From: Clostridiales bacterium
GTDB taxonomy: Bacteria > Bacillota > Clostridia > Tissierellales > GPF-1
Assembly: GCA_013619125.1 (NCBI GenBank)
Contig: JABXKS010000111.1
Span: forward strand, 1-64,000
Length of the DNA stretch: 64,000 bases
Direction of reading: 5' to 3'
Numbering within the stretch: the first letter of the stretch is position 1; each line of letters opens with the position of its first letter. The position numbers and the translations under genes are program-made. Below the pieces are notes generated by a model. The model saw only the letters and a program-made list of their open reading frames with translations, had not been told where the DNA came from and did not search any database. Below, piece by piece: positions 25,534 through 34,207 of this stretch.

Positions 25534-25842
25534 CTACTCATAGGAAAGATACGCTTTTACTCTAGGCAGGCTTCTATTGATAAAATCTCTTGGATCTTCC
25601 AAAACGGTCAACACATAGTTCAAGAAGTTAACGCGTCGAGCAGTCATCAATAATTCCAGCGTTTCATCTGTCAGATCTGGCAATGACAAAATTCTTGCGT
25701 AGCCTTTCAACAATGCCGTTTTCACGTTCTCGTAATCCCACTCCCTATGATTCCGATAGTAGTAAAGATGAACGGCAAGGTCGTGAACGGGCAAGCCTAG
25801 CATCGCTTCTTCAAAGTCCAAAAGCCGAAGTTCCCCATTCAA
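25534..25842 (-). pseudogene. Remnant of an aminoglycoside-phosphotransferase-like (APH family) kinase
   Basis: Only the C-terminal ~100 residues of a kinase-like protein remain. NGELRLLDFEEAMLGLPVHDLA matches the metal-binding DFD/DFE loop and following helix of APH/choline kinase relatives (seen split as LRLLDFEEAML and PVHDLAVHLYYYR). The upstream catalytic HGDLHxxN loop and the whole N-terminal lobe are absent: the frame continues a few dozen codons upstream into unrelated sequence and then meets a stop. There is no ATG; a TTG could start it, without a ribosome site. I read it as a deletion remnant. No transposon traces are visible around it. Confidence 0.65.
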
Positions 25843-25921
25843 CGTATTGATCGTACATGATATTTTTATTATATCACGCAGCCACTCTTGAAGAAAATGT
25901 CAATCGCATGATCGCGAATGT

Positions 25922-26209
25922 TCATTTTGCTAGGTATGAAACGATCAGCATCCCAATCACAACGAGTATTGAAATCACGACAATCATCACCATCTGTGTT
26001 CTTCGTTGCTCCGTCGTCAAATTTGCACCAAATTTTTGCGGTTTTGCAAATCTGTTTTTCAAAATGATTCCCAATGCCAATCCAAAGGGATATCCAATAA
26101 CTACCAATGTAGCAGGTTTGTCAAAGACCATCCATAAGATCCCACCGAAAATCACACCCGCAGTAATACCGATTGCCATCCATGCGTTAGCAGACCATTG
26201 CTTTTTCAT
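25922..26209 (-). CDS. Small membrane protein of unknown function
   Basis: A 95-aa protein with three hydrophobic segments (about residues 11-30, 33-50 and 73-92), the last leading to the C-terminus, and a short basic/polar loop (KNRFAKPQKFGANLTTEQRR) between the second and third. No conserved catalytic motif. The start at 26209 follows GGAG at 6 nt. It stands between the kinase remnant and the divergent S66 peptidase. Resembles generic small two- or three-helix membrane proteins; I cannot name a family. Confidence 0.75.
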   Translation of the reverse strand: MKKQWSANAWMAIGITAGVIFGGILWMVFDKPATLVVIGYPFGLALGIILKNRFAKPQKFGANLTTEQRRTQMVMIVVISILVVIGMLIVSYLAK

Positions 26210-26356
26210 CACGTGCTCCTTTCTGCCCTTTCATAAATTTTATACCCGCTCGCCGCTGGTCAGGCGTCTTCCATAAAAGAAATCCGACTGAAATTCACGA
26301 CTCAAAAGAAATTATTATGATATGATAATACTCAAAGTTTACTTGGAGGTGTTGGT

Positions 26357-27397
26357 ATGAATCTTTTGAAACCAAATCAACTAAAAAAAGGAGATAAGGT
26401 CGCAACAATCAGTCTGTCCTGGGGCGGTGCCGGGGATGAAGAAATTCTCTGGCGATATCAGCAAGGCAAAGTACGTCTTGAGACAGTCTTCGGTCTTGAA
26501 GTGGTAGAAACAGAACATGCATTAAAGGGAACAGCTTTTGTTTATGCACATCCAGAAAAACGCGCGGAGGATCTGATGAACGCCTTTAAAGATCCGTCAA
26601 TTAAAGGGATTATCGCCAACATTGGCGGAAACGACAGCATTCGCATGCTGCCATTTATCGATTACGATGTAATTAGAAATAACCCCAAGATCTTTCTCGG
26701 TTATTCCGACTCCACCATCACCCATCTGATTTGTCTAAAAGCCGGATTGTCCAGCATCTATGGTCCCACCGTGTTAGTAGATTTTGCGGAAAATATTGAG
26801 ATGCATCCCTATACGATCGAACACCTCCAACGCACCCTGTTCCAAACAGATCCCATTGGAGAGATAAAGCCATCGCAGGAATGGACCAGCGAGTTCCTGC
26901 CTTGGGTTATAGCAAATCAAAACACCGCACGATCCTATAAGCAGAATCAAGGGTATGAGCTGATTCAAGGCAAGGGGGTCGTGCAGGGTCCTTTGCTCGG
27001 CGGCTGCTTTGAAGTTTTTGACGAGTTGCGAGGAACCGAACTCTTCCCGCCTCTGGAATCTTTTGACCAGGCCATCCTGTTTTTAGAGACCTCGGAAGAC
27101 AAACCCGATCCAATATTTATCGAGTGCGGATTACGCACCTATGGCATGATGGGAATCCTAAGCAAACTCAATGGCATCATCTGGGGCAAGCCTATGGACG
27201 AGGTTCACTATGATGCATACAAAAAAGTCATTGTAAAGGTTTTGGCAGAATTCAATCTCACCGATCTTCCGGTATTAACCAATTTGAACTTTGGACATAC
27301 CGAACCCAAAATTTGCTTACCCTACGGCGCATTGGCTGAAATCAATTGCGACACGCATTCCTTCTCCATTCTAGAATCCGCGGTACGCAAAGACTAA
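26357..27397 (+). CDS. S66-family serine carboxypeptidase (LD-carboxypeptidase / MccF-like)
   Basis: A 346-aa cytoplasmic S66 peptidase. These proteins either trim murein tetrapeptides (LdcA) or cleave microcin C-type nucleotide-peptide toxins (MccF). The nucleophile elbow is seen as GYSDSTITHL (about residue 115), the oxyanion side in IKGIIANIGGNDSIRML (about 80), and the acidic and His residues near FLETSEDKPDP (about 240) and NFGHTEPKICLPYGA (about 315). Length and spacing are closer to MccF-type members (about 340) than to LdcA (about 305), which favours a detoxifying role. Start follows TTGGAGGTGTTGGT. It ends at a strong bidirectional terminator. Confidence 0.9.
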   Translation: MNLLKPNQLKKGDKVATISLSWGGAGDEEILWRYQQGKVRLETVFGLEVVETEHALKGTAFVYAHPEKRAEDLMNAFKDPSIKGIIANIGGNDSIRMLPFIDYDVIRNNPKIFLGYSDSTITHLICLKAGLSSIYGPTVLVDFAENIEMHPYTIEHLQRTLFQTDPIGEIKPSQEWTSEFLPWVIANQNTARSYKQNQGYELIQGKGVVQGPLLGGCFEVFDELRGTELFPPLESFDQAILFLETSEDKPDPIFIECGLRTYGMMGILSKLNGIIWGKPMDEVHYDAYKKVIVKVLAEFNLTDLPVLTNLNFGHTEPKICLPYGALAEINCDTHSFSILESAVRKD

Positions 27398-27417
27398 TCA
27401 TCATCTGTTCTACACAA

Positions 27418-27455
27418 AAACAGTCCTAAGCGGTGGAATCGCTTAGGACTATTTC
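27418..27455. terminator. Bidirectional terminator (S66 peptidase / alpha-beta hydrolase)
   Basis: An 11-bp perfect stem, agtcctaagcg/cgcttaggact, between convergent stops, with A-rich and T-rich flanks. Confidence 0.88.
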
Positions 27456-28190
27456 TTATTCCATCTCTTTTTCAATAAACGCAATGATCGTTTTTACCGC
27501 GATCGATTGTTGTTCTTCTCGGGAAATCGAAGCGATACCATCGCCTTCTTGTTCGCCATAATTGCCAAAATACGCATGGTTCCCCCCCCATATTTCCAAT
27601 TGATTGGCGGTCGATTCTAACTTTGTCAGATCTAATTGTACATCCTCGGTTCCGTAAATCGCCAGGGTTGAAATATCAGCATCATTGATAGGGTAGGCGC
27701 CCAAAAGAATCAAACCTTCCAGCTTGTCGGCATTTTTTTCAACATAACTACTCGCCATAGCACCCCCCAAGGAATGTCCCGCTAAGAACCATTGATCAAT
27801 CTCCGGATAAGCTTGATAAACCTTGTCTGCGGCTTTGGTGTCAAAGACCGCTAAGTTAAACGGCATCTCGGTCAAGACACAGGTAATCCCTTGTTCTGAT
27901 AGTTGAAAGAGTAACGGCAGATACGCGATCGCTTCCACCTTGCCTCCGGGGTAAAAAACCAATCCAATTTTATTATCCGATTTTCCTTCCGGATAAACGA
28001 TCGTCAAACTCCCATCAGTTTGAATTCGCTCAGGTTCCTGCTCAATCAGCTTTTCAACTTCTACATCAGCTCGATAGTAATCCAAGGTATAGATATAAAA
28101 TCCACCCATAATCAATAGGATAACCACGAATAGGCCGATCACTGTCTTTCGAAGATAATGTGTTTTTTTCTGCTTTTGTAGTCGATTCAT
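27456..28190 (-). CDS. Membrane-anchored alpha/beta hydrolase
   Basis: A 244-aa alpha/beta hydrolase with an N-terminal membrane segment (VIGLFVVILLIMGGFYIYTL, about residues 17-36) and the catalytic domain presumably outside. The nucleophile elbow is GHSLGGAMA (about 138), an acid residue is plausible in AIYGTEDVQ (about 185), and the His in GGNHAYFGNYGEQ (about 212), so the triad looks complete. The architecture matches the 'alpha/beta hydrolase fold-5' group of Gram-positive bacteria, of unknown substrate. The start follows AAGGAGAAAACA. Single gene ending at the shared terminator. Confidence 0.88.
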   Translation of the reverse strand: MNRLQKQKKTHYLRKTVIGLFVVILLIMGGFYIYTLDYYRADVEVEKLIEQEPERIQTDGSLTIVYPEGKSDNKIGLVFYPGGKVEAIAYLPLLFQLSEQGITCVLTEMPFNLAVFDTKAADKVYQAYPEIDQWFLAGHSLGGAMASSYVEKNADKLEGLILLGAYPINDADISTLAIYGTEDVQLDLTKLESTANQLEIWGGNHAYFGNYGEQEGDGIASISREEQQSIAVKTIIAFIEKEME

Positions 28191-28354
28191 TGTTTTCTCC
28201 TTCGATGTCCTTACTTCCTCTTCTTATCCTACATCAATCCGGTGAAAAACAAAAGAATGGGCATCACAGCACATGCTCACACCGAAACAGTTTCCTTCTC
28301 TCAATTATGATATAATTTGTATACCCATTATTTATGAAAAGAGAGGCAACGTAT

Positions 28355-29695
28355 ATGAGGTATCCTGTCACAAAACAGCAATTCCTACACTCGCTTCTCA
28401 GTGGAAGTATTGTTAGCATACTCTTGATTGGTCTTTCACTTTTCCTTCTCCACTCAGCTTCAGAGAACAACCATAAGCAGGAACGGCTTGATTTGATGAA
28501 TCAAATTGTACAATTCCAATCCAATGCTGAAATTTCTATCCAAGAAAGCATCTACCTGCTGGAAGGGTATATGGCCTATGTCGAAACCAACCCACAACTA
28601 ACCAATCGGGAATCTGAAGCTTTCTTGGGTTATCTATTGAAAGGTAAAAAAACCCTGATTCGAAATATTGGCATTCTTCAAGACACAACAGTCATTTGGA
28701 ATTATCCCCAAGAAGGGAACGAAGAAGCGCTTGGCGTTGATTTGGCAAAAGTAGACAATCAGAAAACCGATGTCTTGCTCGTTAAGCAAAAAGAGGAAGA
28801 CACATTCCGCGGTCCGATCCACCTCGTACAAGGTGGACAAGGGTTTATTGCACGTCTTCCTTTAACTCGATTCGGAGAGTATTGGGGACAAATCAGCATC
28901 GTTATGGATGCTAACCAATATAAAAAAGACTTAGAAGAAATCGCAAAAGAGGCTGGCCTAAATATCGGCGTTTACAATGCTGACCAATTCCCCACTACCC
29001 TCTTCTTCGGAGATCCAACGATTCTTGATCGAGATGGTCTCATTCTGGATATGAAGATTTTAAACAGTCAATGGCTTGTCACTGCCGAACCGATTGAAGG
29101 ATGGCAGTCCAGCATTCCATATTACACCGAAATGCGTTTAATTTTCATTATGATCAGTTTATTGATTGGACTCATGGTTTTTATGATTCTGCATACCCGG
29201 CACCAGCTTCAATACCAAGCGCTAACCGATCCCCTCACCAATTTGGGAAATCGACATGCCTTGAATAAACAGATGGACAAGCTTACAAGTGCAATTCAAA
29301 AACTGCCTGTAACCGTGTTTATGTTTGACATCAATTCCTTCAAGCAAATCAATGATCGATACGGACACGAAATTGGCGATCAAGTCCTGGTAACCTTTGC
29401 TGAGCAACTTAGTAAACTTCCTTGTCAGCAAAAAAAAGTTTATCGATTGGGAGGCGACGAGTTTCTTGTCATCCTAATTGAGTCATCTAAGAACTGCAGA
29501 TTAACTCTTGACGCTGCAACAATCCGTAAACAGCTTTCCTTTTCACTAGATACCGTCGCTCCATCAACACAAATTGTTCCTAGTATAGGAATTGTTCAGC
29601 TGCCGGAAGAAGAAGTTTCCCTAGAAAAAGCGATCGCAACGGCAGACCAACGCATGTATAAAGACAAAGATGCCATGCGACTTAATACAAAATAA
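28355..29695 (+). CDS. Diguanylate cyclase with extracellular CHASE-like sensor
   Basis: A 446-aa membrane sensor that makes cyclic di-GMP. Membrane segments at about residues 12-32 and 258-278 flank an extracellular region resembling the CHASE domain (about 40-250). The GGDEF domain follows (about 295-440): DPLTNLGNRHALNKQ, DINSFKQINDRYGHEIGDQVL and the intact catalytic loop RLGGDEFLVIL; an RxxD inhibitory site is not visible 5 residues before it. The ATG at 28355 follows GAGAGG; an upstream ATG at 28334 lacks a ribosome site. A TATAAT box lies near 28312. Its product could control the possible c-di-GMP riboswitch upstream of the VWA surface protein in this window. Confidence 0.94.
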   Translation: MRYPVTKQQFLHSLLSGSIVSILLIGLSLFLLHSASENNHKQERLDLMNQIVQFQSNAEISIQESIYLLEGYMAYVETNPQLTNRESEAFLGYLLKGKKTLIRNIGILQDTTVIWNYPQEGNEEALGVDLAKVDNQKTDVLLVKQKEEDTFRGPIHLVQGGQGFIARLPLTRFGEYWGQISIVMDANQYKKDLEEIAKEAGLNIGVYNADQFPTTLFFGDPTILDRDGLILDMKILNSQWLVTAEPIEGWQSSIPYYTEMRLIFIMISLLIGLMVFMILHTRHQLQYQALTDPLTNLGNRHALNKQMDKLTSAIQKLPVTVFMFDINSFKQINDRYGHEIGDQVLVTFAEQLSKLPCQQKKVYRLGGDEFLVILIESSKNCRLTLDAATIRKQLSFSLDTVAPSTQIVPSIGIVQLPEEEVSLEKAIATADQRMYKDKDAMRLNTK

Positions 29696-29724
29696 AATCC
29701 AGCCCTCTGGGCTGGATTCTTTTA
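29694..29724. terminator. Bidirectional terminator (diguanylate cyclase / lipoprotein)
   Basis: A 10-bp perfect stem, aatccagccc/gggctggatt, with a 3-nt loop and T-run on the plus strand, A-run on the other. Confidence 0.88.
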
Positions 29725-30903
29725 TTTAATCACTCTACTTGCATGTACTTGTGCTGGCTCACTCTCTAAAATAATATCCGCATAGACAGTGACAAAATCA
29801 CCCACTTGAATTTCCGAGTAATTGAATTCTGCAACCGTCCCACCGCCAATTGATACATGATAGTCTATCTTCTCACTGGCAATAGCTGACGTATACAGCA
29901 TCAACTTTCCACTTTCCGTTCGATGAATTTCTCGAACGAGCATTTCCATTTTGCTGTTTTCTCTGTATAATGCAATCATAGAATTCTCTTCTGTACCACC
30001 AAAGTTCATATAATGAACTTCAACCTGGTCCCCAACAACTACTGAAGGTTTCTCGTATACTTTAAAAATCAACTCTCCATCATCTGTTGAAACCGTTATG
30101 GTTTCTTCGCCAATTTGTGTAATTTCCCCATTTGCATCATAAATTAACTGTCCCATATTGCTATGACGAATACTGAAATCTTCAACGATAAATGGTTTAA
30201 GTGTATTTCCACTCTCCCCCTTGATCAACTGGACCTTTTGGCCCAGATAATACTCAGAGGCTTGGTTCCTGTCATACTCAAACACTTCAACCAAATCACC
30301 GGCAATAATATGAATATACTGGCCATCAAATTCCATGATATCTCCCACCGTTATAATTTCACCCGATTTATACTCCGATGTTGGCGAAACATAATATCCT
30401 TGATCTGTGCGTTCATCATTCACGGTGCTAACCGTACCATTCTCCAGTTCAAGAGTTACTGCCAGTTCTTCAATGCTCTCCACATTTATCAACTCAACAA
30501 GATCCATGGGATAGGTCAAAGCATCTGTCACCACCACATCAAATCCCGGTTCCGTCATTTCAACACTCACCATCAATTCGGAATCAACCAAAACTACCTC
30601 TGTAATCTCAATGCCATAGCCGCCCGTGTTTCGCTCTCCCGCAAAAACGGCTAAATAATTTTCCCCATTGTCTGTAAATAGATAAGCTCCCTCTTTGTTT
30701 CTTCGCACTTCCAGTTCTTGCCGCGCTTCTTCCGATACAGTCATCGGATCTACTCTTTCCATCTCCACCAAATTTGACTCCGGAAGAGTAATGGCTGTCG
30801 GTTCTGTTGTTCCAGGATCCAATTTTGGTTCTACGGCGCTTGAACACCCCGTCACCAATAATGCTACAAGTACTCCAACTCCAATTATGCTTTTCTTTTT
30901 CAT
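29722..30903 (-). CDS. Lipoprotein of unknown function
   Basis: A 393-aa exported lipoprotein. The signal peptide MKKKSIIGVGVLVALLVTGC ends at Cys 20 (lipobox VTGC). The mature protein is acidic and beta-rich, without a recognised domain; near residue 70 there is an ENYLAVFAGERNTGGYGIEITEV-like segment that recalls the PrcB C-terminal domain (positions about 80-115), and the remaining ~250 residues look like repeated small beta modules (GDIMEFDG, GDLVEVFEY, GDQVEVHYM). The ATG at 30903 follows GGGAGGAGTTCAC. It forms a single-gene unit convergent with the diguanylate cyclase. Confidence 0.82.
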   Translation of the reverse strand: MKKKSIIGVGVLVALLVTGCSSAVEPKLDPGTTEPTAITLPESNLVEMERVDPMTVSEEARQELEVRRNKEGAYLFTDNGENYLAVFAGERNTGGYGIEITEVVLVDSELMVSVEMTEPGFDVVVTDALTYPMDLVELINVESIEELAVTLELENGTVSTVNDERTDQGYYVSPTSEYKSGEIITVGDIMEFDGQYIHIIAGDLVEVFEYDRNQASEYYLGQKVQLIKGESGNTLKPFIVEDFSIRHSNMGQLIYDANGEITQIGEETITVSTDDGELIFKVYEKPSVVVGDQVEVHYMNFGGTEENSMIALYRENSKMEMLVREIHRTESGKLMLYTSAIASEKIDYHVSIGGGTVAEFNYSEIQVGDFVTVYADIILESEPAQVHASRVIK

Positions 30904-30982
30904 GTGAACTCCTCCCAAAATTGTCTTTTACTACTCTTACAGACGCCCACATCTTGAAAAAGTTTCACCCGCTCTGCATAGA

Positions 30983-31010
30983 AAAAGAGGAGCTTTCGCT
31001 CCTCTTTTCT
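30983..31010 (-). terminator. Terminator of the alanine symporter gene
   Basis: Stem aaaagaggagc/gctcctctttt with a 4-nt loop, 13 bp after the symporter stop; minus-strand T-run included. Confidence 0.85.
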
Positions 31011-31022
31011 TTGCTGACATTG

Positions 31023-32423
31023 CTATCCAATCATTCTATCCTCTTCTACTTCCAACGTCTTGCTTTCACTTGTCGGAATCTCTGAGATTTCATCCATTGT
31101 TTTCAAATTCTTAAAGTAACTCTTCGTTTCGTAGACCACAACATTGCTCAATCCCACCAATCCAATGAGATTCGGTACCGCCATTAATCCATTGACGATA
31201 TCGGCTAGCACCCAAATGGCTTCCAATTTCAAGAAGACACCGAGGCCGATCATGGAAATATAGAAAGCCTTAAAAAATTTGATTCCCTTTACTCCAAAGA
31301 GATATTCGGTACAACGCTCCCCATAATAACTCCATCCAAGAATGGTCGTGAAGGCGAAGAAGATCAATCCGATGGTCACAATAAATTGACCAACAACGCT
31401 CAATCCTCCAGCAAATGCCGCAGTTGTCATGGCTGCGCCACTTAATTCACCGGACCACTCTCCTGTTATAATCAACACCAAACCTGTCATTGTGCAGATC
31501 AAAATCGTATCGACAAAGGTTCCCGTCATCGAGATCAGACCCTGCCGCACACAAGAATTTGTTTTTGCCGCGGCCGCGGCAATCGGTGCGCTGCCTAAGC
31601 CCGATTCGTTGGAAAAGACTCCTCTTGCAATCCCGCTTTGCAAGGCCATCATCATGCTCGCTCCCAAAAAACCACCCGCTGCAGCCGTAGGCGTAAAAGC
31701 ACTATTTATAACAAGGGCAATAGAAGAAGGGATCGCATCGGCATGAAGCACCAGGATGATCATCGCGCCAACAAAGTAAAACACCGCCATAAAGGGAACG
31801 ATTGTTTCAGATACCTTAGAGATTTTCTTGATTCCCCCCACGATAACCATGGCGGCTAAAACTGTCAATACAATCGCTGTTACAATTACCGGGACATGGA
31901 AGGTCGTCTCCACTACCGCAGTGATCGCATTGACCTGCGGAAAGGTTCCAATCCCAAAACAAGCGACAAAGATGCCAAAGAGTGCGAACATCTTCGCCAG
32001 AAACTTGCTCTTCAATCCATTCTGCAAATAATACATGGGCCCGCCCGACATATTCCCATCGTCATCGACTTCCCGATATTTGACGGCCAATAAACCTTCT
32101 GCGTATTTTGTCGCCATACCGAAGAAGGCAGCTATCCACATCCAAAATAATGCACCTGGTCCTCCAACCTTAATGGCTGTCGCTACCCCTACAATATTTC
32201 CAGTACCAATGGTCGCAGCCAACGCGGTGCATAATGCCGCAAAACTGGACACATCCCCTTTTGCCGATTCTTCATCCTTAGAAAACAGATATTTGATTGC
32301 CAAGGGCAGCTTAAAGATCTGTAGTACGCCCAATCGAAAGGTTAAGTAAATGCCTGTGCCAACAAGCAAGATCAGTAGCGGTGGTCCCCATACCAGTGAA
32401 TCGATTCTTGATAATAATTCCAT
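31023..32423 (-). CDS. Sodium:alanine symporter (AGCS family)
   Basis: A 466-aa amino-acid carrier of the alanine-or-glycine:cation symporter family, with about 11 membrane helices. Family motifs are clear: SFAALCTALAATIGTGNIVGVATAI (about residues 60-85), GPGALFWMWIAAFFGMATKYAEG (about 90-112), the GGPMYYLQNGL loop (about 127) and GVFSNESGLGSAPIAAAAAKT (about 270). Na+ coupling is typical of the family. ATG at 32423 follows GGAGGAGTT; the upstream extension to 32480 has no ribosome site. Single gene with its own terminator. Confidence 0.95.
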   Translation of the reverse strand: MELLSRIDSLVWGPPLLILLVGTGIYLTFRLGVLQIFKLPLAIKYLFSKDEESAKGDVSSFAALCTALAATIGTGNIVGVATAIKVGGPGALFWMWIAAFFGMATKYAEGLLAVKYREVDDDGNMSGGPMYYLQNGLKSKFLAKMFALFGIFVACFGIGTFPQVNAITAVVETTFHVPVIVTAIVLTVLAAMVIVGGIKKISKVSETIVPFMAVFYFVGAMIILVLHADAIPSSIALVINSAFTPTAAAGGFLGASMMMALQSGIARGVFSNESGLGSAPIAAAAAKTNSCVRQGLISMTGTFVDTILICTMTGLVLIITGEWSGELSGAAMTTAAFAGGLSVVGQFIVTIGLIFFAFTTILGWSYYGERCTEYLFGVKGIKFFKAFYISMIGLGVFLKLEAIWVLADIVNGLMAVPNLIGLVGLSNVVVYETKSYFKNLKTMDEISEIPTSESKTLEVEEDRMIG

Positions 32424-32627
32424 AACTCCTCCAAAACGTGGTTTAAATCGAATACTATCATGCTTTCTACAAAGGTGCAATTGTCTCTATACGGCGGACA
32501 CAATGACACATTCATAAGTTTTTAACATTCCTTGAGCCTATGCTCTAAATTATTGGACCAATCCAATTTTCAGCAAAAACCATCGTATTTCGATGAAGTA
32601 TTGTGATAGTTAATTGGAAAATTTAGC
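32424..32627. other. Intergenic region upstream of alanine symporter
   Basis: About 200 bp upstream of the symporter gene. Apart from the terminator of the DNA glycosylase gene at its right end, I see no convincing promoter pair, riboswitch or small gene here. Confidence 0.4.
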
Positions 32628-32661
32628 AATAAAAAAAAGTCATCAAATAAAGATGACTTTC
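32628..32661 (-). terminator. Terminator after DNA glycosylase gene
   Basis: Stem aagtcatc/gatgactt with a 7-nt loop, followed by nine T on the minus strand; 6 bp after the stop. Confidence 0.85.
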
Positions 32662-32666
32662 TTAGT

Positions 32667-33158
32667 CTAGTCGAGTAATTGGAGGATGCCTCGCCATTGT
32701 TGCATCTTCTTTTCGTAGGCAATCGCGTTCGCAGGACTTGTCGAGCAATACGGAATCATTTCGATTTGCGGCAATGCCTCACGAAACTGCTTGTTGTAAA
32801 CGTCCCGTGCCTTGCCACCGTTGGCAATCACAATTCGAATGCTGGGATTTAGACGAATCAACCCAACGATATCGTTATACTCCGCATTTTTGATATCCTT
32901 GTCAAGACTTCCCTTGCGTTCGCAGGACTGCATCACATCCCAAACGGCAACACCTTGAGCGATGATTTTTGCTGTGCGAATCGTATAGGGATCATTTCGA
33001 TCAAAGCCAAAGAGGTCTCCCATAATTCGCCAAAATTGATTCCGTCCGTATCCATAGTATTCTTGAAACTCCAAAGATTTTACGCTTGGCATGGTTCCAA
33101 GAATCAACACCCTCGGTTCTTCGCCAACAATCGGTTCGAAAGACTCAATTCGCTCCAT
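32667..33158 (-). CDS. DNA-deoxyinosine glycosylase (uracil-DNA glycosylase family 6)
   Basis: About 163 aa, a member of the small UDG-superfamily branch that removes hypoxanthine (deaminated adenine) from DNA. The first motif is LILGTMPSVKSLEFQEYYGYGRNQFWRIMG (positions about 18-47; GTMPS and GRNQFW are the family hallmarks, with the catalytic Asn), and the last motif is CSTSPANA (about 138). Length fits the family (about 165). Start is ambiguous: ATG at 33158 follows AGGGG at 8 nt, whereas ATG at 33185 overlaps the preceding stop. It is co-directional with, and overlaps or abuts, the HAD phosphatase gene. Confidence 0.85.
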   Translation of the reverse strand: MERIESFEPIVGEEPRVLILGTMPSVKSLEFQEYYGYGRNQFWRIMGDLFGFDRNDPYTIRTAKIIAQGVAVWDVMQSCERKGSLDKDIKNAEYNDIVGLIRLNPSIRIVIANGGKARDVYNKQFREALPQIEMIPYCSTSPANAIAYEKKMQQWRGILQLLD

Positions 33159-33185
33159 CACAAACACCCCTGTTCTCTCTTGCAT

Positions 33186-33983
33186 TTAACCCTGCAAGAT
33201 ATGCTTTTTAATCGCTTTGGCAACTCCATCATCATCATTAGATGCCGTTACATCCTCGCAAACCGCCTTCACATGGTCATGGGCATTCCCCATGGCAATG
33301 CCGAGCCCAGCATACTCCAGCATCTCCAAATCATTGTCTCCATCTCCGATGGCAATCATTTCCTCGCGTTTGATTCCATACTGCTCTCCGATCCTTTTCA
33401 GAGCCTCTGCCTTGGACACGCCTTTGTCGACAAATTCCAAAAACATGGGAAGAGATGTCACTACATTAATCTGTTCTTGATACTTTTTCCGATAACGGTC
33501 CCGATATACTACAATCGTTTCCACATCGTCTATCCAGAGAATTTTGGTAATCCCCTGTTCAATCAACGCTTCGTAATCCTCAATCAAATGCGGTACCACA
33601 TCAGAGATCTGACGATAAGAATCAACGCGTACATCCATCCGATTAACATAGAGTTCATCCTTAGACCAGATAATAATGGTAGTGTCCTCTTTTTGACCGT
33701 CGGCGATCACCCGTCTTGCATCTTCAGGATTCATACCGCATTCATAGATGATTTGATCATTCGTCGAATCTACGATCATGCCGCCATTATATGCAATCAT
33801 CGGCGCTTTTAAACCCAATTGTTTTGCAATCGGTCCTACGCCTACATAGGGCCGTCCTGAAGAAATGCTGACCAAAACTCCTTTTTCGATAGCCGCTTGT
33901 ATCGCCGCCTTTGTTGAATCAGTAATCGTCCGCTCGCTTGTCACAAGTGTTCCATCTACATCCAATGCAATAAATTTATACAT
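33186..33983 (-). CDS. Cof-type HAD-IIB phosphatase
   Basis: A 265-aa HAD-superfamily phosphatase with a C2B cap, as in the Cof/YidA/YbiV group that dephosphorylates sugar phosphates, FMN or nucleotides. Motif I is ALDVDGTLV (nucleophile Asp 8), motif II ISSGRP (about 37), the Lys of motif III lies in SKAEALKRIGEQYG (about 195), and motif IV is IAIGDGDNDLEMLEYAG (about 212). Start follows GGAGGGATTGG. Probably one transcript with the DNA glycosylase gene that follows directly. Substrate unknown. Confidence 0.92.
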   Translation of the reverse strand: MYKFIALDVDGTLVTSERTITDSTKAAIQAAIEKGVLVSISSGRPYVGVGPIAKQLGLKAPMIAYNGGMIVDSTNDQIIYECGMNPEDARRVIADGQKEDTTIIIWSKDELYVNRMDVRVDSYRQISDVVPHLIEDYEALIEQGITKILWIDDVETIVVYRDRYRKKYQEQINVVTSLPMFLEFVDKGVSKAEALKRIGEQYGIKREEMIAIGDGDNDLEMLEYAGLGIAMGNAHDHVKAVCEDVTASNDDDGVAKAIKKHILQG

Positions 33984-34128
33984 CCAATCCCTCCAAAACT
34001 TATTGTCACTACCTTACCATGAAAATCCAGTGATGAAAACACCGATCCTCTTATTTATTCATTTGTTCTATAATCCTCCCGCGCCAAACCATATGATCCG
34101 TGCATTCCCCCCAATAGTTTTTCATCAG

Positions 34129-34162
34129 AAAAGAAGATAACCACAAGGGTTACCTTCTTTTA
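34129..34162 (-). terminator. Terminator of the VWA-protein gene
   Basis: Stem aagaagataacc / ggttaccttctt with one mismatch, followed by TTTTC on the minus strand. Confidence 0.65.
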
Positions 34163-34207
34163 CAATACTCATGCTGCATCGATTATTGTATCTAAATTTC
34201 GATTTTC

